This document shows positions 1 through 8,267 of a stretch of 37,198 nt of DNA, one piece after another. The stretch lies in assembly GCA_902635845.1 (NCBI GenBank), contig CACPPK010000012.1, forward strand, positions 1-37,198, written 5' to 3'. This stretch comes from an uncultured Pelagibacteraceae bacterium (lineage in GTDB: Bacteria; Pseudomonadota; Alphaproteobacteria; Pelagibacterales; Pelagibacteraceae). The position numbers and the translations under genes were made by a program. Numbering within the stretch: the stretch's first letter is position 1; each line of letters starts with the position of its first letter. The notes under the pieces are model-generated. The model saw only the letters and a list, made by a program, of their open reading frames with translations. It did not search any database and was not told the DNA's origin.

Positions 1-210
1 AAGAAAATACTTGAACAGGCAATTAAAAAGGGTGGTTCAAGTATCAGAGATTTTAAAGATATTTCAGGTAACAAAGGTAACTTTCAAAAGGAGTTTAAAG
101 TTTATCAGCAAGAGGGAGCCGATTGTAAGCGTACGAATTGCAAAGGCATTATAAAAAAAAAAATAACATCAAATAGGTCGACTTTTTTTTGTGTTTCTTG
201 TCAAAAATAG
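1..210 (+). CDS. mutM: Formamidopyrimidine-DNA glycosylase, C-terminal part (5' end outside window)
   Basis: Frame 1 is open from the first base to a TAG at 208-210, giving 69 residues of the C terminus. The end of the protein shows the Fpg/Nei zinc finger: a CX4C pair (visible residues 42 and 47) and a CX2C pair (64 and 67), with the usual G..I......R.T.FC..CQ spacing before the stop. MutM removes oxidised purines such as 8-oxoguanine and nicks abasic sites during base excision repair. The catalytic N-terminal proline is outside the window, so activity cannot be judged. It lies 50 bp upstream of rpsT on the same strand, a neighbourhood common in alphaproteobacteria. Confidence 0.9.
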   Translation, partial: KKILEQAIKKGGSSIRDFKDISGNKGNFQKEFKVYQQEGADCKRTNCKGIIKKKITSNRSTFFCVSCQK

Positions 211-260
211 TTAAATATTTAGTTGACCACTATAAATTCTCAAGCTATACCCCTGCGCAG

Positions 261-521
261 ATGGCAAACACAAAATCAGCAATTAAGAGAATTAGAAGAA
301 TTTCTAAACAAACATCTGTAAATAAAGCTAGAAAGAGCAGGTTTAGGAACGCTCTTAAGAAAATGAACCTTTTAATTGATGGTAAAAAGAAAGATGAAGC
401 TCTTAAATTTTTACCAAAGTTAAACTCTGAGTTGATGAAAATTGCAAAAACAGGAATAATAAAAAAACAAAATGCTTCTAGAAATGTTTCTAGAATTACA
501 AAAAAAATTGCTGCAATCTAA
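261..521 (+). CDS. rpsT: 30S ribosomal protein S20
   Basis: 86 residues beginning MANTKSAIKRIR, the canonical S20 start, and ending in a Lys/Arg-rich helix. S20 binds 16S rRNA early in assembly of the small subunit. The frame is open further upstream to an ATG at 189, but that start would add 24 residues unlike S20 and would overlap the end of mutM, so the ATG at 261 is chosen. It is followed by a 311-bp gap before dnaA; rpsT directly upstream of dnaA is a conserved alphaproteobacterial arrangement. No clear Shine-Dalgarno sequence is visible. Confidence 0.95.
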   Translation: MANTKSAIKRIRRISKQTSVNKARKSRFRNALKKMNLLIDGKKKDEALKFLPKLNSELMKIAKTGIIKKQNASRNVSRITKKIAAI

Positions 522-832
522 ACGTTAGTTAAAATTTTTTAAACAACTCCTGATATCCACATTATATATTTAAGTTTTGTGTTAAGTTACCATATTTAGA
601 TTTAGTAAATATTTGAATTATAGTCATTCAATCTATATTCGATTTAATTTTAATTCAATCAATTAATTGATTCAATCTATATTTGATTCAATTTATAATT
701 TTAAATTTAAGTTTATTTTAAAATTTTTTTTTAATCTAAATCACAATCATAGATTTTATTTTTTTTTAAATTTCTTTATTAACTTGTTGCAAATTTTTTT
801 AAATAGTTCTAACTGAGATTTCCCCTTAATTT
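522..832. promoter_or_regulatory. rpsT-dnaA intergenic region: AT-rich, with direct repeat, palindrome and one DnaA-box-like site
   Basis: This is the longest gene-free stretch in the window (311 bp), very AT-rich with T- and A-tracts. It holds a 25-bp direct repeat (626-650 and 670-694, 23 of 25 identical by eye), a perfect 16-bp palindrome between the copies (657-672), and a site at 553-561 one base off the DnaA box TTATCCACA. No convincing -35/-10 pair stands out in such AT-rich DNA. It should contain the dnaA promoter. It might bind DnaA or another regulator, or form part of an origin, but one weak box is not enough to claim oriC. Confidence 0.45.
626..694. repeat. Two-copy 25-bp direct repeat flanking a 16-bp palindrome upstream of dnaA
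   Basis: Copy 1 at 626-650 and copy 2 at 670-694 share ATTCAATCTATATT, then one mismatch, GATT, one mismatch, and AATTT. The copies are offset by 44 bp, close to four helical turns, so equivalent bases would lie on the same face of the DNA. The palindrome AATCAATTAATTGATT at 657-672 overlaps the start of copy 2. In such AT-rich DNA some similarity arises by chance, but 23 of 25 matches is more than background. Confidence 0.6.
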
Positions 833-2251
833 ATGAATAAAATAACAAATACAAAAAATATTAACAATTTTTCTTCTGAAGGTTTTGAATGGAAGCAAGT
901 GCAGAATGAAATGAAAAATAAACTAGGCTTAGAAGTTTATGAAAGCTGGTTAAAAAAGATTTCTTTTGTAGAGGAATTCAATAATTATTTATTATTATCA
1001 GTTCCAACAAGGTTTATTAGAGATTGGATTACATCAAGGTATTTAGACCAAATATTACAGATAATTAAAGTATATAAAAAAGACATTATTAGAATTGAGT
1101 TCAAAATAGTTGAAAAAGTTCAAGATATCACTTTAAAGGAAAATAATATTAATGAGAAGAATACTAATGAAAATGTTTCATTTATAAAAGACTCTTACCT
1201 TCAATATAATCGAATTGATCCAAATAAGAGATTTGACAATTTTATAACAGGTTCAAGTAACAAATTAGCTTACGAAGCTTCTTTAAAAGTTTCAGAAAAT
1301 ATATCTCATTATAATCCTCTTTATATTTATGGTGGTGTTGGAATGGGAAAAACTCACTTATTAAATTCAATAGGTTTAGAGCTTAAAAAAAATAACAAAG
1401 TAATGTTTATTTCTGCTGAACGTTTTATGTATCAGTTTGTAAAATCAATTAAATCAAACGACATGGTTAAGTTTAAAGAATATTTTAGAAACACAGATAT
1501 TTTATTAATCGATGATATCCAGTTTATAAGTGGAAAAGAAGCTATGCAGGAGGAGTTCTTTCATACATTTAATGCATTACTTGATAAGGGATCTCAAATA
1601 ATTGTTTCAGCTGATCGAGCACCAAACAAATTGTCAAGGATTCAAGAGAGAATTAAATCAAGATTTTCTGGTGGATTAGTTGTTGATATTCAAAAGCCAG
1701 ACCTTGAGCTAAGAAAAAAAATAGTTGAAAAAAAAGCAGAAGAATTGAATGCTTTGTATTCGGAACAATTACAAGTTTCTAGAGAAATTCAAGATTTTAT
1801 AAGTAATGAAATAACTGAAAGTGTAAGGGAATTAGTTGGTGCAATAAACAGAGTTGTTTCATTTTCAAGAATTTACAACAAAGCTCCAAATCTTGCTGAA
1901 ACAAAAGTAGTTTTAAAGGATTTATTAAATTTAGGCGAAAATAAAGTTACAATAGATTTAATTCAGACAATTGTTTGTAAGTTCTTCAAAATCAGCAAAA
2001 ATGAAATGTTATCATCTAGAAGATCAAGATACTTAGTAAGACCCAGACAAACAGCGATTTATTTAACTAAAATTCTAACTTCAAAATCATTACCTGAGAT
2101 TGGAAGAGAATTTTCGAACAGAGATCATACAACAATAATTCATTCAGTAAAAACTATTGAAAAAATTAAAGAAAAAGATCCTGAGATGGTTGATAATATC
2201 AATAAATTAAAAAATCAAATTTTATACAACAATAAAGAGAATGAAATTTAA
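833..2251 (+). CDS. dnaA: Chromosomal replication initiator protein DnaA
   Basis: 472 residues with the full DnaA layout. Domain I (about 18-95) contains W20 and the YESWLKKISF motif used for self-association and helicase loading. A poorly conserved linker follows (about 96-130). The AAA+ domain has Walker A GGVGMGKT at 167-174 and Walker B LLIDD at 224-228. The C-terminal DNA-binding domain carries the signature DHTTIIHSV from residue 431. DnaA-ATP binds DnaA boxes and melts the origin. The last 11 bp overlap the start of dnaN, so the two are co-transcribed and probably translationally coupled. The length is normal for the family. Confidence 0.98.
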   Translation: MNKITNTKNINNFSSEGFEWKQVQNEMKNKLGLEVYESWLKKISFVEEFNNYLLLSVPTRFIRDWITSRYLDQILQIIKVYKKDIIRIEFKIVEKVQDITLKENNINEKNTNENVSFIKDSYLQYNRIDPNKRFDNFITGSSNKLAYEASLKVSENISHYNPLYIYGGVGMGKTHLLNSIGLELKKNNKVMFISAERFMYQFVKSIKSNDMVKFKEYFRNTDILLIDDIQFISGKEAMQEEFFHTFNALLDKGSQIIVSADRAPNKLSRIQERIKSRFSGGLVVDIQKPDLELRKKIVEKKAEELNALYSEQLQVSREIQDFISNEITESVRELVGAINRVVSFSRIYNKAPNLAETKVVLKDLLNLGENKVTIDLIQTIVCKFFKISKNEMLSSRRSRYLVRPRQTAIYLTKILTSKSLPEIGREFSNRDHTTIIHSVKTIEKIKEKDPEMVDNINKLKNQILYNNKENEI

Positions 2252-3353
2252 CGTTAATCAACAAGACCTCCAACAGGCTTTAAATTATTGTCAGGGAGTT
2301 ATTGAGAAAAGAAGCACTCTACCAATACTTTCAAATATTTTATTAGATGCAAGTAATTCAAAACTTACTATTACAGCTACTGATCTAGATCTAATATTTA
2401 TTCATGAATTGAATAATGTTGAAATTTTAGAGGAGGGCAAAACTACAACAACTTCATCTATTATGTATGATATTATAAGAAAATTAAATTCGGGAAAAAA
2501 AATCAATCTATCCCTATCAGATATTAGTAAATTACAAGTAGAATCTGAAAAATCTATTTTTAATTTAAATTGCATAAGTGCAACAGAGTTTCCATTAACT
2601 GATGAAAATTTTAACGATAATGAATTTATAATTAAATCTAAAAAGCTTTTGAAACTATTAAATAAGTGTAAATTTTCAGTTTCTAATGATGAAACAAGAC
2701 ATTATCTAAGTGGAATTTATTTTCATCAAACTGAAGTTGAGGATAAAAATTATCTAACGGCAGTTGCGACTGATAGTCATAGGATGTCTATTTCGAAAAT
2801 TAGATTAGAGAAAAAAATTGATTTTGACCCAATAATTTTACCTAAAAAAACAATTTTTCAACTTTGTTCATTATTAGACAGTTATGATGGAGATGTAAAA
2901 GTTTCCAATGTAAAATCAAAAATAAAATTTGAATTAAATAATAGCATTTTAATTTCTAAACTAATTGATGGAAGATTTCCTAACTATATTCAAGTTATCC
3001 CTAAAAATAATCAAAAAAAACTAGAAATAGATTTAAAATTATTTTTAAATTCAGTTGATAGAGTAGCCTCAGTTTCATTAGATAAAAAAGATGGAGTTAA
3101 ATTCAATTTATCAAAAGATACTCTTAATTTATCAGTAAACAATACTAACAGTGGTGATGGTAAAGAAACTTTAAATGTTAAATTCGACCATGATTTAGAA
3201 ATAAGTTTTAATTCTAGATATTTGACAGATGTTGCATCTCAGTTAGATGGAGAAAGAGTTGAAATTTTCTTTAATGATACTGGTTCCCCAGCATTAATAA
3301 AAGATCCAGGTGATTTTGACAGTATATTTGTAGTTATGCCAATGAAGGGTTAA
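2241..3353 (+). CDS. dnaN: DNA polymerase III subunit beta (sliding clamp)
   Basis: 370 residues, the normal size for a bacterial beta clamp of three similar domains. Recognisable segments are the N-terminal MKFNVNQQDLQQAL...RSTLPILSNIL, ATDSHRMS in the central domain, and the terminal VVMPMKG, matching the usual VMP(M/V)R clamp ending. The clamp encircles DNA and tethers polymerase III and repair enzymes. Its start lies inside the end of dnaA (11-bp overlap). recF, which often follows, is absent: the next gene, plsC, is on the opposite strand and the stop codons overlap by 4 bp. Confidence 0.97.
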   Translation: MKFNVNQQDLQQALNYCQGVIEKRSTLPILSNILLDASNSKLTITATDLDLIFIHELNNVEILEEGKTTTTSSIMYDIIRKLNSGKKINLSLSDISKLQVESEKSIFNLNCISATEFPLTDENFNDNEFIIKSKKLLKLLNKCKFSVSNDETRHYLSGIYFHQTEVEDKNYLTAVATDSHRMSISKIRLEKKIDFDPIILPKKTIFQLCSLLDSYDGDVKVSNVKSKIKFELNNSILISKLIDGRFPNYIQVIPKNNQKKLEIDLKLFLNSVDRVASVSLDKKDGVKFNLSKDTLNLSVNNTNSGDGKETLNVKFDHDLEISFNSRYLTDVASQLDGERVEIFFNDTGSPALIKDPGDFDSIFVVMPMKG

Positions 3354-4060
3354 TTCATTAAGTCTAACTCTGTATATATATTTTTTTCTATTGCTTGAAG
3401 AAAATTTTCTTTTGATAATCCTGCTGGTATAGGTTTTAATATAGATATTGTAATAGTTTTATCAGCTATCTTTTTACCTTTCTTAGGCCATACGTATCCA
3501 GAATTAACGGCAACTGGCTGACATGTAACATTAAGTTGTTCATAAATTCTTGAAGCTCCTTTTTTAAATGGTGGTCTTTCATCTGGAGCAACCCTAGTTC
3601 CTTGTGGGAATATAATTAAAGGCCTATTAGACTTAGCTATCATTTCTGAAATATCGTCGAAAAAACTCAAATTTTCTTTTGTAACTTTATTTCTTTTAAT
3701 TGATATTGATCCTATTTTTCTCAAGTACCAACCAAATATTGGGATTAACAACAATTCTTTTTTTAAAATGAATATAGGTGAGTTAAAAATTGTTTGTAAA
3801 TAAAAAGTTTCAAACATTGATTGATGAGAAGATACAATAAAAAATTTTTCATTATTAATTATATTTTCTTTTCCCTTGATAGAAATTTTTACTGATAATA
3901 TAAGTCTTAGACAAAAAGCAGCCCAATGACCCATTAATTTTCCACCTGTTAAAACAACCTGTTTAGGTAAAAAAAAAGATGGTAAGAAAATTAATGAAAT
4001 AAAAATGATTCCACTGAAAAAAAATAATGAAAATAAAAAGTTTCTTATCATTTGTATCAA
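3350..4060 (-). CDS. plsC: 1-acyl-sn-glycerol-3-phosphate acyltransferase
   Basis: 236 residues with an N-terminal hydrophobic helix (about 10-33) and the glycerophosphate acyltransferase motifs: HQSMFE at 79-84 (block I) and FPQGTR at 151-156 (block III). PlsC makes phosphatidic acid from lysophosphatidic acid at the inner membrane. Two motif positions differ from textbook forms: Glu84 replaces the Asp of HX4D, and Gln153 replaces the Glu of FPEGTR. HQSxxE forms are, from memory, common in alphaproteobacterial PlsC, so the enzyme is probably active. It lies 3 bp downstream of lysA and converges on dnaN with a 4-bp overlap. Confidence 0.88.
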   Translation of the reverse strand: MIQMIRNFLFSLFFFSGIIFISLIFLPSFFLPKQVVLTGGKLMGHWAAFCLRLILSVKISIKGKENIINNEKFFIVSSHQSMFETFYLQTIFNSPIFILKKELLLIPIFGWYLRKIGSISIKRNKVTKENLSFFDDISEMIAKSNRPLIIFPQGTRVAPDERPPFKKGASRIYEQLNVTCQPVAVNSGYVWPKKGKKIADKTITISILKPIPAGLSKENFLQAIEKNIYTELDLMN

Positions 4061-4063
4061 AAG

Positions 4064-5278
4064 CTAAATTAAATCTTTATGCTTTTGTCTTTTTCTAATA
4101 ATTTTAATTTTTGATCCCTTTATTAACAATTCCACAGGTTTGGGTCTTAAATTATAGTTTGAGCTAAGAGACATTCCATAGGCTCCTACATCGCATATTG
4201 CTATTAAATCCTTTTCATTTAACACTTGAAATTTTTTTAATGTAACAAATTTATCTGTACTTTCACAAATAGGACCCACAAATTCATATGGTTTTTTAGA
4301 TGTTTTGTTAGATTTTGTAACAGGTAAGGTTTTATGAAACGCACCGTACAAAGCAGGTCTCATTAAATCGTTCATTGCAGCATCTAAAATGATAAATTTT
4401 TTACTTCCGCTATCTTTTATATAAAGTACTTTTGACACCAATGTGCCGGTATCACCAACAATCGATCTACCTGGCTCAAATATAATTTTAACTTTATGCT
4501 TGCTTAAAAATTTAAGAATAGCTGTGTTGTATTTTTGATAATTAAGTTTTTTATTTTTATCAGTGTAAGCAATGCCCATACCTCCACCTAAATCTATAAA
4601 TTCAAATTTATGATTTGTTTTATTGAGAATTAGACTGACCGCTTTAAGCATTTTTTCATAAGGTCTATGGTCTAAAATTTGACTGCCTATATGAACGCTT
4701 AGACATTTTAAATCAATATTTTTTGAATTCTTGCAATAATTTATAATTTCATAGAATGTATTTTTATTTACACCAAATTTATTTTCTTTTTTCCCAGTTG
4801 ATATTTGACTTAATGTTTTTGCATCTGTATTTGGGTTTAGTCTTACACCAATTTTTATTTTTTTATTTTTTGATTTTGCTATTCGATTTATTTCTTTTAT
4901 TTCACTCAAAGACTCAGCGTTAATAAGAAAAATTCTTTTATCAATAGCAAAGCTGATTTCACTTGTTGTTTTACCAACACCGGAAAATACTATTTTGCTT
5001 GGATTAATTCCTGCTTTTAGCGCCATCATTAGTTCTCCTACTGAAACAACATCAGCACCTAATCCAAATTTTTTAATTTCTCTAATTATATTAACATTTG
5101 TGTTGGATTTGATTGCAAAGCAGATAAGTGGTGAAAAAGATCTAAAACTTTTTTTAAACTTATTAATATTTTCTTTTAATTTAAAATAAGAATAAGAATA
5201 AAATGGAGTTCCAAATTTATTTGCAATTTTTTGGATACTAATTTTTTCTATAAAAAGTTTTTTATTATTATATTTCAT
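4064..5278 (-). CDS. lysA: Diaminopimelate decarboxylase
   Basis: 404 residues of the fold III PLP decarboxylase family. The PLP lysine is K57 in FAIKSN. Other landmarks are HIGSQ at 196-200, the phosphate-binding GGGMG at 231-235, EPGRSIVGDTG at 268-278, and CESTD at 338-342, where the Cys comes from the partner subunit's active site. It converts meso-diaminopimelate to lysine, the last step of the pathway. The start codon overlaps the stop of the upstream lipoprotein gene by one base (TAATG), so argH-lptM-lysA reads as one translationally coupled operon, with plsC probably last. Confidence 0.96.
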   Translation of the reverse strand: MKYNNKKLFIEKISIQKIANKFGTPFYSYSYFKLKENINKFKKSFRSFSPLICFAIKSNTNVNIIREIKKFGLGADVVSVGELMMALKAGINPSKIVFSGVGKTTSEISFAIDKRIFLINAESLSEIKEINRIAKSKNKKIKIGVRLNPNTDAKTLSQISTGKKENKFGVNKNTFYEIINYCKNSKNIDLKCLSVHIGSQILDHRPYEKMLKAVSLILNKTNHKFEFIDLGGGMGIAYTDKNKKLNYQKYNTAILKFLSKHKVKIIFEPGRSIVGDTGTLVSKVLYIKDSGSKKFIILDAAMNDLMRPALYGAFHKTLPVTKSNKTSKKPYEFVGPICESTDKFVTLKKFQVLNEKDLIAICDVGAYGMSLSSNYNLRPKPVELLIKGSKIKIIRKRQKHKDLI

Positions 5279-5400
5279 TAATCTTTAAACAAGGGATCAC
5301 ACTTTTCATTTTCTGAACTGGAGTATTTTGGACATCCTTTTTTTCCGCAGGAAACTAATAAAATTGAAATAAAGAGTATTAATATTATTTTTTTAGTCAT
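5278..5400 (-). CDS. lptM: Small lipoprotein, LptM-like (between argH and lysA)
   Basis: A 40-residue ORF too short for most gene callers. It has a lipoprotein signal peptide: a basic start (MTKK), a hydrophobic run, and the lipobox LVSC with the modified Cys at residue 18. The mature part starts CGKKG, like the CGxKG start of LptM/YifL proteins. In E. coli, LptM helps mature the LPS translocon protein LptD. A small lipoprotein between argH and lysA is a recurrent alphaproteobacterial arrangement (from memory). The ORF fits exactly between its neighbours, abutting argH and sharing one base with the lysA start. Two extra cysteines (23 and 34) are present in the mature region. Confidence 0.8.
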   Translation of the reverse strand: MTKKIILILFISILLVSCGKKGCPKYSSSENEKCDPLFKD

Positions 5401-6783
5401 TTATTTATATTTCATTATCATTTTTTTAATATTATCAAAAGAAGTTCCACCATACGATTTTTTCGAATTAACTGAATTTTTTAAGTTAAATACTTTTAAT
5501 ACATCTTCTTTAAGTTTAGGTTCAATTTTTTTTAACTCGTCTAAAGTTAATTCATTTAACTTCTTTTTTCTTTTTTCTGCAAAATTAACTACAGCAGCAG
5601 TTTTTTGATATGCTTTTCTAAAAGATATTGAGTGATTTTTCACAAGATAGTCAGCTAAATCAGTTGCAGTAATGTATCCAGAATTAGCAAGTTCTAACAT
5701 TCTGCTCTTATTTGGATTGCAATTTTTTAATATTTCATTAAAAATTTTTAAACAGTTGTTTAAATTGTCGTTAGATTTGAAAACAATTTCCTTGTCGTCT
5801 TGTAAATCTTTAAAATAAGACAATGGTAAACCTTTTAAAATTGTAAGCATCGAAAATAAATTTCCATAAGCGCTTCCTGATTTACCACGCAAGTACTCTA
5901 AAAGATCAGGATTCTTTTTTTGTGGCATTATTGATGATCCAGTAACAACTTTATCGGATAAATTGATCAAGTTAAAACCATCAGAGTTCCAAATAATTAA
6001 CTCTTCAGCAATTCTAGAAATATGCATTGCACATACGGAGATGGCATATAAAAAATCTAGAACAAAATCTCTATCCGAAACTGTATCTATAGAATTATTT
6101 GTAGGTGTTTTAAAACCAAGTTTTTTAGTTGTATAATTTCTATCTATATTGAAAGATGTTCCTGCTAAAGCTGCAACGCCTAAGGGATTTTCATTTAAAC
6201 TATTTAAATTATTTGAAAATCTCTTTTTATCTCTATTAAACATTTCCACATAAGACATTAAATAATGTGCAAAGGAGATTGCTTGAGCATTTTTAAGATG
6301 TGTAAATCCAGGCATAATTGTTTCAACATTTTTTTCAGCTAACTTAATTGTACTCTTGATAACTTTATTAATATTATTATTTATTTCATTAGTTGAATTT
6401 TTAATCCAAATTTTAAAATCAGTAATTACTTGATCATTTCTTGATCTTGCAGTGTGAACATAGCCAGCTTCTTCACCTATAATTTGAAAAAGTCTCTTTT
6501 CGATATTCATATGAATATCTTCATATTTTTTATTAAACTCAAATTTATTGGTTGTGATTTCTTTTTGAATTTTTGTTAATCCATAAATAATTTTATTTTT
6601 TATTTTAAATGAAATTATTTTTTGTTTAAAAAGCATCTCAACATGTGCAATTGATCCTTGGATATCTTCTCTGTAAAGTCTTTTATCAATATCTATTGAA
6701 TTACCGACTTTTTGAAACAAACTTGATGGATCTTTTTTTATCCGTGTGTTCCAGATTGGTTGGTTGTTTTTATTTTTTGCCAT
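5401..6783 (-). CDS. argH: Argininosuccinate lyase
   Basis: 460 residues of the fumarase/aspartase superfamily. Landmarks are TARSRNDQV at 111-119, the GFTHL histidine at 162, and the family signature GSSIMPQKKNP at 282-292, whose serine acts as the catalytic base. It splits argininosuccinate into arginine and fumarate. Length is normal for the family. It heads the minus-strand run argH-lptM-lysA-plsC and is divergent from the tlpA-like gene with only 24 bp between start codons, so the promoters of the two must overlap or lie within coding sequence. Confidence 0.97.
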   Translation of the reverse strand: MAKNKNNQPIWNTRIKKDPSSLFQKVGNSIDIDKRLYREDIQGSIAHVEMLFKQKIISFKIKNKIIYGLTKIQKEITTNKFEFNKKYEDIHMNIEKRLFQIIGEEAGYVHTARSRNDQVITDFKIWIKNSTNEINNNINKVIKSTIKLAEKNVETIMPGFTHLKNAQAISFAHYLMSYVEMFNRDKKRFSNNLNSLNENPLGVAALAGTSFNIDRNYTTKKLGFKTPTNNSIDTVSDRDFVLDFLYAISVCAMHISRIAEELIIWNSDGFNLINLSDKVVTGSSIMPQKKNPDLLEYLRGKSGSAYGNLFSMLTILKGLPLSYFKDLQDDKEIVFKSNDNLNNCLKIFNEILKNCNPNKSRMLELANSGYITATDLADYLVKNHSISFRKAYQKTAAVVNFAEKRKKKLNELTLDELKKIEPKLKEDVLKVFNLKNSVNSKKSYGGTSFDNIKKMIMKYK

Positions 6784-6807
6784 GATATTTAATTATACCT
6801 ATTTAAC

Positions 6808-7317
6808 ATGAGAATTTTAATAATATTTATTTTTTTGATAACAAATGCTTTAGCAGAAGAACTACCTGGTATTAAAAATATTGTAATCCATAAAATACCA
6901 AAAACATATGATAATGTTATTTTTTTAGACAAAAATGATCAAAAAATTAATATTAATGAACATACCGGTAACTTATTGATATTGAATTTTTGGGCAACCT
7001 GGTGTGAACCTTGTAAAGAAGAAATGCCATCTTTAGATAAACTACAAGCTAATCCAGGATTGGATAAAATAAAAATTTTTCCAATTAATATTGGAAAAGA
7101 AACTTCAAAAAAAGTTAATAAATTTTTTATAGATCTTAAGATTAAAAATTTTGAACCTTATTTTGATCCACCTACTACATTAGCAAAAATGTTTTCTTTA
7201 AGAGGTGTCCCTACAACAATTCTAATTAATAAAGAGGGCAAAGAATTTGCTAGAGTATTAGGTTCAATTAATTTTGAAGATAAAAATTTTATTAATTGGA
7301 TAAAAAAGTATAACTAA
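6808..7317 (+). CDS. TlpA-like periplasmic thiol:disulfide oxidoreductase
   Basis: 169 residues. A signal peptide occupies about 1-16 (hydrophobic, ending NALA-E). The thioredoxin-fold domain carries WATWCEPC with the active Cys pair at 66 and 69, and the cis-proline segment GVPTT. These proteins reduce or shuffle disulfides in the periplasm, for instance in cytochrome c and cytochrome oxidase maturation. The partner here is unknown. The signal peptide could be cleaved or retained as an anchor. The stop overlaps the end of the convergent HIG1-type gene by 4 bp. A TlpA-type gene divergent from argH is, from memory, frequent in alphaproteobacteria. Confidence 0.88.
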   Translation: MRILIIFIFLITNALAEELPGIKNIVIHKIPKTYDNVIFLDKNDQKININEHTGNLLILNFWATWCEPCKEEMPSLDKLQANPGLDKIKIFPINIGKETSKKVNKFFIDLKIKNFEPYFDPPTTLAKMFSLRGVPTTILINKEGKEFARVLGSINFEDKNFINWIKKYN

Positions 7318-7517
7318 TTTTTAAAAAAATAAGCAAAGCCAACTAAAGCAATAATAGCGATAAATTGTAAAATAACTCTTAACTGCATTAATTTATTTGA
7401 ATATTTCTTACTTGTCTCACCTCCCTTAAAAAGAGTTCCTATACCTAAGATTAAAACTACTCCAACAGCTATCAAAAGAGCTATTGATAAAACTTTTACT
7501 AATATTCCTGAAATCAT
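7314..7517 (-). CDS. HIG1-domain twin transmembrane protein
   Basis: 67 residues with two hydrophobic helices (about 4-28 and 46-65) joined by a polar loop, FKGGETSKKYSNKLMQLRV. The loop resembles the GG...SNKLMRWRV segment of HIG1-type proteins, which in mitochondria (Rcf1 relatives) associate with respiratory supercomplexes. Bacterial members are small inner-membrane proteins with little functional data. A respiratory role is inference from the family. It is monocistronic and convergent with the tlpA-like gene. Confidence 0.75.
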   Translation of the reverse strand: MISGILVKVLSIALLIAVGVVLILGIGTLFKGGETSKKYSNKLMQLRVILQFIAIIALVGFAYFFKN

Positions 7518-7568
7518 TTTTTTTTATTTTAGATTGTGTTTTGACATAAAAAACATAATTTATCCACT

Positions 7569-8219
7569 ATGACATTTTGCCTAGATTCTATAATTATTAA
7601 ACCAGAAAATGGTGTTGAAATTAAAAATGCAATTATTTTGCTTCATGGTTATGGAGGTGATGGAAAGGATATAAGCATGCTGTCCTTAAACTGGAAAAGA
7701 CATATGCCTAATACAGTCTTTATTTGTCCTAATGGTCACGAACCATGCGCTGTAAATCCTTCAGGTTATCAGTGGTTTGATTTAACAAAAGAGGATTCTA
7801 ATTACATATTAGAGCAATCAATTAAAGCTGAAGAAGTCTTAAAAAGATTTATTAATGAAATAAAAAAAGAGTTCAACTTATCAAATAATCAAATATGTTT
7901 ATCAGGATTCAGCCAAGGATGTATGATGTCTTTAAATGTTGGTCTTACATTTGGAGAAAATTTTTTATGTATAGTTGGTTTTTCTGGAAAGATTATAAAT
8001 CAAAATGATTTAAAAAATAGAATCAAAAATAATACTGAAACATTACTTATACATGGCGAAGCTGATCAAATTGTCCCATCTACCCATTTACTGGAAGCAA
8101 AAGATTTTTTAATTAGAAATAATGTCAAAGTTGACACACTATTAATAAAAAATTGTGATCATCATATTCCTATTGAAGCATCAAGTACAGCATTAAATTT
8201 TATCTTAAAAAAAATTTAA
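7569..8219 (+). CDS. Alpha/beta-hydrolase carboxylesterase/phospholipase (COG0400 type)
   Basis: 216 residues with the features of small cytosolic carboxylesterases: oxyanion-hole motif LLHGYGGDG (24-32), nucleophile elbow GFSQG with S115, then D166 in HGEADQIVP and a histidine at 198 completing the triad. Substrates could be short-chain esters or lysophospholipids, and the sequence does not say which. There is no signal peptide. It is followed after 48 bp by the HNH gene on the same strand. The ATG at 7569 is the first start of the frame and gives a normal family N terminus. Confidence 0.85.
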   Translation: MTFCLDSIIIKPENGVEIKNAIILLHGYGGDGKDISMLSLNWKRHMPNTVFICPNGHEPCAVNPSGYQWFDLTKEDSNYILEQSIKAEEVLKRFINEIKKEFNLSNNQICLSGFSQGCMMSLNVGLTFGENFLCIVGFSGKIINQNDLKNRIKNNTETLLIHGEADQIVPSTHLLEAKDFLIRNNVKVDTLLIKNCDHHIPIEASSTALNFILKKI

Positions 8220-8267
8220 CATCTCTTATTATTGATAAAATTGTTCAACTAAGTTAAAATTAAATTA

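Noticed and set aside
189..260. Upstream start for rpsT at ATG 189, adding 24 residues
   Set aside because: The extension overlaps the end of mutM and does not resemble S20; the ATG at 261 gives the canonical MANTKSA start.
7559..7567. DnaA-box-like TTATCCACT before the esterase gene
   Set aside because: A single copy with one mismatch, far from dnaA and without neighbours; expected by chance.
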